A stretch of 5,486 bases of DNA from a candidate division WOR-3 bacterium (GTDB lineage Bacteria > SDB-A). The notes under the pieces are model-generated. The model did not search any database, was not told the DNA's origin, and was given only the letters and a program-made list of their open reading frames with translations. The number at the start of each line of letters is the position of its first letter. The first letter of the stretch is position 1. A program made the translations under genes and the position numbers. The DNA lies in NCBI GenBank assembly GCA_016926475.1, contig JAFGON010000103.1:1-5486 (forward strand), written 5' to 3'. This document shows, piece by piece, positions 1-5,366 of this stretch.

Positions 1-1
1 A

Positions 2-793
2 TATATAAAAAGTGAAAAGATTAAAAATGAGTTCATTTTTTATATAGATAATAATCCGGATCCCGACTATATAACGTTTTCAGGTTCGGGTGAGCCTACA
101 TTGAACATCAAAATAGGGGAAATTTTGAATTTCATCAAAGGGAAAAAACCTGATATACCCGTCGCAGTTTTGACGAACGGAACTCTTCTTTGGGATGACA
201 ACGTAAAAAAAGCACTTCTTGATGCGGATGTTGTTCTTCCGTCTCTAGACGCAGCAACTCAGGGAGGATTTGAAAAGATCAACCGTCCGGTAAAGGGGCT
301 TTCAATAGAAAAATATATCCAAGGAATAGAGAATTTTAAAAAAGTATTCAAGGGTAAACTTTGGCTGGAGGTTTTTATTCTTCCGGGATATAACGACAGC
401 GAGGCAGAATTGACAGCGCTTAAAAAAAGCGTAGAAAGAATTGAACCTGACATCGTTCAGCTTAACACTCTTGACAGGCCTGGTACCGTCCCAAATTTAA
501 AAAGAGCTACAAACAAAGACTTCCAAAGGGTTATAAATCTGTGGAAAATGGAAAATGTAGAAATTATTTCCTTTCCTGTTGAGAGAAAAAATATCCAATC
601 TTACAGGAAAGACTTTGAGAGCATGATATTGGAAACAATCGCGAGAAGACCCTGCACCGTTGATGACCTTTCAAAAATATTGGGTCTTCATTCAAACGAG
701 ATAAACAAATATTTAAGCGTTTTGGAAGAAGAAGGTAAAATTGAAGGCGTCGAACAGGACAGAGGAACTTTTTATCAACTTATGCACGACTAA
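2..793 (+). CDS. Radical SAM Fe-S oxidoreductase with C-terminal winged helix, 5'-truncated
   Basis: The frame is open from the window edge and gives 263 residues to a TAA stop; the true start lies outside. The TTG at 101 is an internal Leu codon, not a start. Near the N-terminus the sequence reads ITFSGSGEPTL (GSGEPT at residues 28-33), the glycine-rich SAM-binding strand typical of COG0731-type radical SAM proteins. LTNGTLL follows at about residues 57-63 and SLDAAT at about 81-86, both as expected for successive barrel strands. The Cys-rich 4Fe-4S loop would precede residue 1 and is not visible. The last 65 or so residues (TIARRPCTVDDLSKILGL, then YLSVLEEEGKIEG) look like a winged helix-turn-helix. 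The barrel family is cytoplasmic and generates a 5'-deoxyadenosyl radical; the substrate here is unknown. COG0731 includes the wybutosine enzyme TYW1, but that assignment is not supported here. The next gene begins 105 bases downstream. Confidence 0.88.
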   Translation, partial: YIKSEKIKNEFIFYIDNNPDPDYITFSGSGEPTLNIKIGEILNFIKGKKPDIPVAVLTNGTLLWDDNVKKALLDADVVLPSLDAATQGGFEKINRPVKGLSIEKYIQGIENFKKVFKGKLWLEVFILPGYNDSEAELTALKKSVERIEPDIVQLNTLDRPGTVPNLKRATNKDFQRVINLWKMENVEIISFPVERKNIQSYRKDFESMILETIARRPCTVDDLSKILGLHSNEINKYLSVLEEEGKIEGVEQDRGTFYQLMHD

Positions 794-898
794 GTTAACA
801 TACGGATTTATGACGCAGAAAACAATCAACGTAATCCCGATAAAAGTACAAATGAATTGGTATGGGTTAATATCATTTAAAAGAAATTTTGTCTAATT

Positions 899-1372
899 AT
901 GCCGCTGATAAGAAGAATAAGGGAAGAAGACTGGCAGATCTACCGGAATATTAGACTTGATGCTATGAAGGAATCTCCCATGGCTTTTTCTACAACGTAT
1001 CAGGATGCCCAAAAAAGAGATGATCGTACCTGGAAAGAACAGGTTCATAGCGCTGTTTCCGGAAGTGAGAGGTGTACTTATTTGGCTTTTGACGGAGATA
1101 AAGCTATCGGCGTCGCTTCTATTTATGGAACAGACGAAGAAGGAGTCGGCGAGTTGATTCAGGTCTGGGTTTCACCCGACTATCGAGGGACATCAACTGC
1201 TTTTGACCTGATAAAAACTGTTCTGGATTGGGCGAGTAGAGAGAACTACAAGTCAATCCTGGCGATAGTGAGGAAAGACAATGAAAAAGCTGTTAATTTT
1301 TACATAAAATTCGGTTTTGAAAAGATAGACAAGTCAAAAGAAAATTATTGTCTTCTAAAGGAAATAGACTGA
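899..1372 (+). CDS. GNAT family N-acetyltransferase
   Basis: The product is 157 residues, normal for a single-domain GNAT enzyme, which moves an acetyl group from acetyl-CoA to an amine. It begins MPLIRRIREEDW, the usual first strand and helix. The central strand IQVWVSPDYRG (about residues 87-97) leads into the CoA-pyrophosphate loop, and NEKAVNFYIKFGFEKI near the C-terminus is the usual motif B. The loop reads R96-G-T-S-T-A101, so the conserved Gly of R/QxxGxG/A is Ser99. Substrate cannot be predicted; the family covers antibiotics, polyamines and protein N-termini. ATG 899 is the first plausible start, because an in-frame TAA lies at 878-880; no clear Shine-Dalgarno precedes it. It is in the same frame as the upstream gene but separated from it by two stops. 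A cytoplasmic location is inferred. Confidence 0.9.
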   Translation: MPLIRRIREEDWQIYRNIRLDAMKESPMAFSTTYQDAQKRDDRTWKEQVHSAVSGSERCTYLAFDGDKAIGVASIYGTDEEGVGELIQVWVSPDYRGTSTAFDLIKTVLDWASRENYKSILAIVRKDNEKAVNFYIKFGFEKIDKSKENYCLLKEID

Positions 1373-1389
1373 AAAATATTTAGTTTTTT
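1368..1389 (+). terminator. Weak Rho-independent terminator candidate
   Basis: ACT(g)AAA at 1368-1374 can pair with TTTAGT at 1379-1384, with one bulged G and a four-base loop; a run of T continues to 1389. The stem is AT-rich and starts inside the stop codon of the acetyltransferase gene, so it would be weak. Position is right, stability is doubtful. Confidence 0.3.
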
Positions 1390-1443
1390 GAGTATTGAAA
1401 ATACTATGACGACACGGATAATTAAAAAGAAATCTGAAAACTC

Positions 1444-1472
1444 TTAATAACAGAATTAATCTATGTTAGAAT
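1444..1472 (+). promoter_or_regulatory. Sigma-70-type promoter candidate for the flavoprotein gene
   Basis: TTAATA (1444-1449, 4 of 6 to TTGACA) is separated by exactly 17 bases from TAGAAT (1467-1472, 5 of 6 to TATAAT). Transcription would start near 1479, leaving a leader of about 60 bases before the ATG at 1540. In AT-rich DNA such matches arise by chance, so this is moderate support only. The 167-base gap also holds a small hairpin, AGTATT-gaa-AATACT (1391-1405), with no T tract after it. Confidence 0.45.
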
Positions 1473-1480
1473 CAATTCTA
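1467..1480. promoter_or_regulatory. Operator-like palindrome TAGAATcaATTCTA
   Basis: A perfect 6-bp inverted repeat with a two-base centre covers the proposed -10 box and the likely transcription start. A dimeric repressor bound here would block RNA polymerase. No regulator gene is visible in the window and the motif is not one I can assign to a known regulator. Confidence 0.35.
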
Positions 1481-1529
1481 GTATTTGCTTTGTTTGTTAT
1501 GGAAATAAGGAAATTTAACTTGGAAAAAC

Positions 1530-1534
1530 GGAGG
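1530..1534 (+). promoter_or_regulatory. Strong Shine-Dalgarno GGAGG
   Basis: GGAGG with a five-base spacer (CTTTT) precedes ATG 1540 and fixes the start of the flavoprotein gene. Confidence 0.85.
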
Positions 1535-1539
1535 CTTTT

Positions 1540-3228
1540 ATGGGCAGGAAGATAATTGTAATTGGCGGTTCAGCTGCAGGACCGAAAGCGGCGGCAAGAG
1601 CAAGGAGAATGGATGAATTCGCGGAAATAACAATTTTTCAAAAAAATCCTGACCTTTCCATGGCTTCATGCGGGTATCCTTATTATGTTGGCGGTTTCTT
1701 TGACGACAGAAATAAACTGCTTTGTACAACAACCGGAGTTGTTCGTGATCAGAAGTATTACTGGAATGCAAAAGGTATTGTCGCTAGAGTGAACACGGAA
1801 GTTACAAAAATTGACAGAGGGAAAAAGCAAGTTGAATTCTTGGATATCTTGAATGGCAAAACAGGGACGATGAAATACGACAAATTGATCATCGCAACCG
1901 GCTCTTTGCCCAACATGCCTCCTATTCCGGGAAATAAACTCGAGGGAGTGACTACGCTTCAGTCAATGAAAGACGCGGATTATTTAAGAAAGATAAAAGA
2001 TGAAGGCAAGATAAAAAAGGCCGTTGTCATCGGAGGCGGACTTATAGGTGTTGAAACGCTTGAAGCTCTTAATCTTGCGGGCATAGAGCTTACACTGGTG
2101 GAACTTTTGCCCCAGCTCCTGACCTTTCTGGATTGGGAAATGGCAGCTCTTGCGGAAAATTATCTCAGGACAAAAGCAGACATAATCACCAAAGACGGCG
2201 TTTCTGAATTCCTGGGAAAAGAAGGAAAATTGACTGCGGTTAGGCTTCAATCCGGCAAAGTAATACCCTGCGAACTCGCTGTTGTCGCCATTGGAGTAAG
2301 ACCTAACACGGAATTAGCAAAGAAAGCCGGAATTGAAACAGGAAAACTCGGTGGAATAAAAGTAGATAAATACATGCAGACATCGGACCCTGATATTTAT
2401 GCCGTCGGTGATTGTTGTGAGATAAAAAATATTATTTTAGAAAAATCAGTTTTAGCTCCTTACGGCGACCTCGCCAACCTGGAAGGACGTGTTGCGGGAG
2501 AAAATGCCATAATTGGAAACAAAGCTGTTTTTCCCGGAACAATACAGACTGGAATATGCAAGATTTTCGAATATGGAATTGGCATAACAGGGCTTTCGGA
2601 ATCAAAAGCAAAGGAAGCTAAAAAGGATTACATATCTGTGATAAATGCCAGCCCAGACAAACCTGGTTTTATGAACGGAAAATTGCTTGTCACAAAACTT
2701 ATTTCCGACAAAAAAACAGGGAAAATACTCGGAGCCCAGTGCCTTGGACCTGGAGACGTCAGCAAACAGCTGGCAATATGGGCGACTGCTATTAAAGGAG
2801 GCTTAACGGTGGAGGACATGGTAAACGGCGATCTGCCCTACGCCCCCCCATTTTCACTAGCCATAGACCACAGCATCGCTTCTGCACACATTCTTCAGAA
2901 CAAGACCAGAGATTTATTCACAGGAATTTCATCTTTAGAATTAAAGGATAAAATTGACCGGAAAGAAGACATTTTTATTCTTGACGTCCGCGGTCAGGAT
3001 GAATTCGAGCAGACAAAAATTGGAATAGGCGAAAAGCTGATACCTCTGGGTGCTCTAAGAAATCGTCTGAACGAATTACCCGAAGATAAAAATAAAGAGA
3101 TAATCACATACTGCAAAATCTCACTTCGCGGTTACGAAGCGGCTGTTCTTCTCAAAGCGCATGGATTTAAAAATGTGAAAGTGCTCGAAGGCGGAATCTT
3201 GGCATGGCCGTTTAAGAAGGAAAAATAA
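1540..3228 (+). CDS. CoA-disulfide reductase/NADH-dependent persulfide reductase with rhodanese domain
   Basis: This 562-residue protein matches the layout and length of CoADR-rhodanese fusions (Bacillus anthracis CoADR-RHD, Shewanella Npsr). The N-terminal FAD site is GGSAAG (9-14). The single active Cys lies in SMASCGYPYYVGG (Cys44), the CoADR pattern with one Cys and no CxxxxC. The NAD(P)H site is GGGLIG (165-170) and the second FAD motif is AVGD (288-291). The dimerisation domain (about 330-445) carries LPYAPPFS with Tyr434, a position where CoADR enzymes have a catalytic Tyr. The rhodanese domain runs from about 460 to the end, with DVR (482-484) and active loop C525-K-I-S-L-R-G. The family reduces CoA-disulfide, CoA-persulfide or sulfane sulfur with NAD(P)H in the cytoplasm; the rhodanese Cys can carry a persulfide. 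Which substrate applies here is not shown. Both catalytic cysteines are present, so it should be active. The gene has its own candidate promoter, and a terminator candidate follows. Confidence 0.93.
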   Translation: MGRKIIVIGGSAAGPKAAARARRMDEFAEITIFQKNPDLSMASCGYPYYVGGFFDDRNKLLCTTTGVVRDQKYYWNAKGIVARVNTEVTKIDRGKKQVEFLDILNGKTGTMKYDKLIIATGSLPNMPPIPGNKLEGVTTLQSMKDADYLRKIKDEGKIKKAVVIGGGLIGVETLEALNLAGIELTLVELLPQLLTFLDWEMAALAENYLRTKADIITKDGVSEFLGKEGKLTAVRLQSGKVIPCELAVVAIGVRPNTELAKKAGIETGKLGGIKVDKYMQTSDPDIYAVGDCCEIKNIILEKSVLAPYGDLANLEGRVAGENAIIGNKAVFPGTIQTGICKIFEYGIGITGLSESKAKEAKKDYISVINASPDKPGFMNGKLLVTKLISDKKTGKILGAQCLGPGDVSKQLAIWATAIKGGLTVEDMVNGDLPYAPPFSLAIDHSIASAHILQNKTRDLFTGISSLELKDKIDRKEDIFILDVRGQDEFEQTKIGIGEKLIPLGALRNRLNELPEDKNKEIITYCKISLRGYEAAVLLKAHGFKNVKVLEGGILAWPFKKEK

Positions 3229-3231
3229 GAC

Positions 3232-3254
3232 CTGGACAAGATCTAGTTTTTTTT
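3232..3254 (+). terminator. Rho-independent terminator candidate after the flavoprotein gene
   Basis: CTGGA (3232-3236) pairs with TCTAG (3242-3246), including one G-U pair, around a five-base loop; eight T residues follow at once (3247-3254). The stem is short, but the T8 tract and the position four bases after the stop codon support a terminator. If it works, the downstream GNAT relic is cut off from this transcript. Confidence 0.45.
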
Positions 3255-3284
3255 AAAACAACTAAATTAGCTCGTGCTATATCG

Positions 3285-3640
3285 ATGTTAGAATCTGAAA
3301 ATCAAATTGCGTATTGTGAATTATATGAAAATGAATTTGACACGATCTGGAAAATAGACAGAAGTGAATACGTTGAAGCGATTTATTTATATAAAGCAGG
3401 AAAACTTGAGAGACAAAAGATAGGACAAAGTTTCGGCAAATTTTTGTTTGAAAAAGCGGTTAGCCTAGCTCGATATCTTGGAGAAAAAGGCTTTATATCA
3501 CTTCGTGCGAATGCAAAAATACAGTGGATTTCTATTTTCATCTGGGTTGTAGGCTAACTGATGAAATTGACGAGGAACTGTATTCTCTTGAGCCGAAAGG
3601 CATTTATATGGATATGTTACTGTACAACGGCAAACAATGA
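3285..3640 (+). pseudogene. GNAT acetyltransferase, frameshifted and N-terminally incomplete
   Basis: The first frame gives 90 residues from ATG 3285 to a TAA at 3558-3560 region's edge, ending in an unnatural hydrophobic tail (WISIFIWVVG). Shifting to the -1 frame at the A5 run 3515-3519 restores a GNAT C-terminus: ANAKNTVDFYFHLGCRL (motif B), then DEIDEELY and a stop at 3638-3640. Upstream, KLERQKIGQSFGKFLFEKA fits motif A, the acetyl-CoA loop. The merged product is about 118 residues, against 140-170 for typical GNATs, so the first strand and helices are missing. No Shine-Dalgarno precedes ATG 3285, and the same frame stays open back into the flavoprotein gene, so the real start may be lost or lie elsewhere. 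The restored stop overlaps the next start (ATGA), as in coupled genes, which suggests the longer frame was once functional. A sequencing error in the A-run could explain the shift. Confidence 0.75.
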
Positions 3641-3957
3641 AATTTAAAAACATAGATGGAATGAGCGGAGATGACCTGCTCAGGGAAATAACTCAAGGGG
3701 GAAAATTCGTAGTCTTCCAATACTGTGTATCCATCATTATATTGTCTTTTAAGCGAGGATCAGCCATTTATTTCATTAAAGGAAAAGAGAAATCGTTGAA
3801 GTATTCTTTTAAGTATTCTTTGGTGACCTGGCTTTTGGGCTGGTGGGGAATACCTTGGGGTCCGATATTTTCAATTCGAAGCCTCTACATAAACAACAAA
3901 GGCGGAATTGACGTGACTAAAGACGTCATCCAGAGTGTCGCCAAAGTTAAGAAATAA
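3637..3957 (+). CDS. Small membrane protein candidate with GWWGIPWGP motif, function unknown
   Basis: This 106-residue protein has a charged N-terminus, a hydrophobic stretch at about 24-38 (FVVFQYCVSIIILSF), a basic link (FKRGSAIYFIKGKEKS) and a second hydrophobic stretch at about 61-80 that includes G68-WWGIPWG-P76. It ends with a hydrophilic tail containing GGIDVTKDVI. The two segments suggest a membrane protein with both ends on the same side, probably the cytoplasm given the Lys/Arg-rich link and tail, though a two-pass hairpin would place the basic link outside, so topology is open. The dense Gly/Trp/Pro core looks conserved rather than random, and I have the impression of a widespread uncharacterised family, but cannot name it. 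The start overlaps the stop of the restored GNAT frame (ATGA), and there is no clear Shine-Dalgarno of its own, consistent with translational coupling. Function is unknown. Confidence 0.72.
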   Translation: MKFKNIDGMSGDDLLREITQGGKFVVFQYCVSIIILSFKRGSAIYFIKGKEKSLKYSFKYSLVTWLLGWWGIPWGPIFSIRSLYINNKGGIDVTKDVIQSVAKVKK

Positions 3958-4255
3958 AAACTTAGTGAAAATTAAATTTTTGAAAGACAATGACTTACTA
4001 AAACTATCCTGAATACCTGCTTACTCCCATAAATACAAAAGCATTAAACTAAATATTTTTTAAGAATGGATAAGGTTTCTCTCTATGCGAAAAATTTTGG
4101 AAAAAAAGTGTAAAATTTATTTGTTTCATATGAATATCCAAAAAAAGTATGAGAACATTGGGAAGTAAAACATGTAAATAGCCTTAAAGCCGAAACATTA
4201 GCAAAACTTATTTTTTTCGTGATTCCGCTCAGAAGACAAATAAATAAAAGAGCTA

Positions 4256-4285
4256 TTGCCAAAGACATAAACCAGCACATATTTT
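4256..4285 (+). promoter_or_regulatory. Promoter candidate for msrBA
   Basis: TTGCCA (4256-4261, 5 of 6 to TTGACA) is followed after 18 bases by TATTTT (4280-4285, 4 of 6). The -10 lies in a small inverted repeat, CATAT-tttt-ATATG (4278-4291). A transcript starting near 4292 would have a leader of about 30 bases to ATG 4321 and would exclude the in-frame GTG at 4219 as the start. Confidence 0.4.
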
Positions 4286-4310
4286 TATATGGCATTTTAT
4301 GTGAAAACAT

Positions 4311-4316
4311 GGAGGG
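4311..4316 (+). promoter_or_regulatory. Shine-Dalgarno GGAGGG for the long msrBA form
   Basis: GGAGGG with a four-base spacer (TTTT) before ATG 4321. It decides the start in favour of 4321 over the upstream GTG 4219 and ATG 4309, neither of which has such a site. Confidence 0.75.
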
Positions 4317-4320
4317 TTTT

Positions 4321-5250
4321 ATGAGAATTTTTTTCCAATTTATACTTTTAATAGGAGTGACGAATTTTTTTTCGTGCTCGGAGGGGAAAAACATGAATCA
4401 AAACAACTACAACGAACTGACCCCGGAAGAAGAAATGGTCATTGTCCACAAAGGCACAGAAGCGCCTTTTACCGGAGAGTATTATAATTTTTTTGAAAAG
4501 GGCGTATATCAGTGCAAAAGGTGCGGAGCTCCACTCTTCAGATCTGAAGACAAATTTCATTCTGGAAGCGGATGGCCGAGCTTCGACGATGAAATCGAAG
4601 GAGCGGTGATAAGACAGACAGACGCCGACGGAATGAGAACGGAAATTTTATGCGCGAACTGCGGGGCGCATCTGGGACATGTTTTTGTAGGAGAAGGGAT
4701 GACCGACAAAAACACAAGACACTGCGTCAATTCAATTTCCCTTGTGTTTGTACCCGACGATTCCTTTTTGAAAAAAGCCTACTTTTCCGGCGGATGTTTT
4801 TGGGGAGTGGAATACCATTTTGAAAAAAAGGAAGGGGTTATATCTGCCATTTCTGGTTACATGGGAGGTTCCGTGGACAATCCTTCCTACCAAGATGTCT
4901 GCTCGGGAAACACAGGACACCTGGAGACAGTTGAAGTGACCTACAACCCTTCAAAAGTAAGTTTTGAGGAGCTGACAAAACTATTCTTTGAAATTCACGA
5001 TCCGACTCAAGTCAACAGACAGGGTCCGGATGTCGGGGAACAATACCGCTCTGCAGTCTTTTACGAAAATGATGAAGAAAAAAAGATTGTCGAAAAGTTA
5101 ATAGGAATTCTGGAAAAAAAAGGATATAACATTGCCACGGCGCTGATTCCTGTCAGTGAATTCTGGGAAGCTGAAGATTATCATCAGGATTACTACCGGA
5201 ATAAAGGAGAACAGCCCTATTGCCATAGTTACATCAAAAGGTTTGATTAA
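4321..5250 (+). CDS. msrBA: Bifunctional peptide methionine sulfoxide reductase MsrB-MsrA, lipoprotein-like
   Basis: From ATG 4321 the product is 309 residues. Residues 1-19 look like a lipoprotein signal: MR, a hydrophobic run, then NFFS-C19 (the -3 Phe is non-standard but tolerated in some phyla). MsrB (about 30-145) has the zinc Cys pairs C65xxC68 and C111xxC114 and the catalytic Cys135 in RHCVNS; it reduces methionine-R-sulfoxide. MsrA (about 152-305) has GGCFWG with nucleophile Cys159, CSGNTGHLE (Cys194) and a C-terminal candidate resolving Cys301 in PYCHSY; it reduces the S-epimer. All key residues are present, so both halves should be active, normally recharged by thioredoxin. The order is B then A, unlike the MsrA-MsrB order of Neisseria PilB. 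If lipidated, the enzyme would repair envelope proteins and need an electron donor there; none is seen in the window. A second start at 4393 would give a 285-residue cytoplasmic form. Confidence 0.95.
   Translation: MRIFFQFILLIGVTNFFSCSEGKNMNQNNYNELTPEEEMVIVHKGTEAPFTGEYYNFFEKGVYQCKRCGAPLFRSEDKFHSGSGWPSFDDEIEGAVIRQTDADGMRTEILCANCGAHLGHVFVGEGMTDKNTRHCVNSISLVFVPDDSFLKKAYFSGGCFWGVEYHFEKKEGVISAISGYMGGSVDNPSYQDVCSGNTGHLETVEVTYNPSKVSFEELTKLFFEIHDPTQVNRQGPDVGEQYRSAVFYENDEEKKIVEKLIGILEKKGYNIATALIPVSEFWEAEDYHQDYYRNKGEQPYCHSYIKRFD
4380..4386 (+). promoter_or_regulatory. Internal Shine-Dalgarno GGAGGGG for a short, cytoplasmic MsrBA
   Basis: GGAGGGG sits six bases before the in-frame ATG 4393, just after the codon for lipobox Cys19. 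Starting there drops the signal peptide and leaves both catalytic domains whole. It encodes Glu-Gly after the lipobox, so it could also be coincidence in a Gly/Glu-coding stretch. Confidence 0.45.
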
Positions 5251-5271
5251 TATAGAAGTTATAAAACAAAG

Positions 5272-5283
5272 CCATTTAAATGG
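5272..5283. repeat. Perfect 12-bp palindrome CCATTTAAATGG
   Basis: A self-complementary 12-mer begins 21 bases after the msrBA stop. No T tract follows, so it is not a standard terminator; it could be a protein-binding site upstream of the next gene or chance. Confidence 0.4.
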
Positions 5284-5287
5284 TGAC

Positions 5288-5360
5288 GGTGCTTGACGAA
5301 ACTGTTTTTTCAGTCTCCCTGCACTATATCAAGACGGCACCAGAAAACTGAAGAAGGGAG
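5288..5360 (+). promoter_or_regulatory. Structured leader and Shine-Dalgarno of the Ntn hydrolase gene
   Basis: The Shine-Dalgarno AGGGAG (5355-5360) is six bases before ATG 5367. Its exact complement CTCCCT lies at 5315-5320, and pairing can extend through AG/CT (5312-5313 with 5361-5362) around one bulged T. A competing stem can form from GGTG+CTTGA (5288-5296) and TCAAG+CACC (5329-5333, 5338-5341), enclosing a small hairpin ACTG-TTTTTT-CAGT (5301-5314). These pairings are seen in the sequence; regulation is inference. No well-spaced -35/-10 pair was found here. Confidence 0.35.
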
Positions 5361-5366
5361 CTTTCT

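Larger units (their letters stand above)
3958..4320. other. AT-rich intergenic region, no convincing gene
   Basis: This 363-base stretch is strongly AT-rich. A 27-codon frame (4085-4168, MRKILEKKCKIY...) and a second open frame from 4153 that runs into msrBA could together be remains of a decayed gene, but I recognise neither. A perfect palindrome TTCATATGAA lies at 4125-4134. No terminator is evident after the small membrane protein. The last 65 bases hold the msrBA promoter candidate. Confidence 0.5.

Noticed and set aside
101-103. TTG 101 as the start of the radical SAM gene
   Set aside because: The frame is open back to the window edge and the GSGEPT motif precedes this codon.
794-880. 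In-frame open stretch after the radical SAM stop codon, possible readthrough
   Set aside because: Only 28 codons to the next TAA, with no recognisable domain or readthrough context.
1391-1405. AGTATT-gaa-AATACT hairpin as a terminator
   Set aside because: The T tract comes before the hairpin on the + strand and there is none after it on either strand.
4219-4320. GTG 4219 as the start of msrBA
   Set aside because: It has no Shine-Dalgarno, lies upstream of the promoter candidate, and would bury the signal peptide 34 residues inside the protein.
4083-4394. 103-codon open frame on the - strand
   Set aside because: It overlaps the msrBA promoter and signal-peptide region, has no family resemblance, and its length is explained by AT-rich DNA opposite a real gene.
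1540-5250. One operon joining the flavoprotein, GNAT relic, membrane protein and msrBA
   Set aside because: A terminator candidate follows the flavoprotein and 363 bases with a separate promoter candidate precede msrBA.
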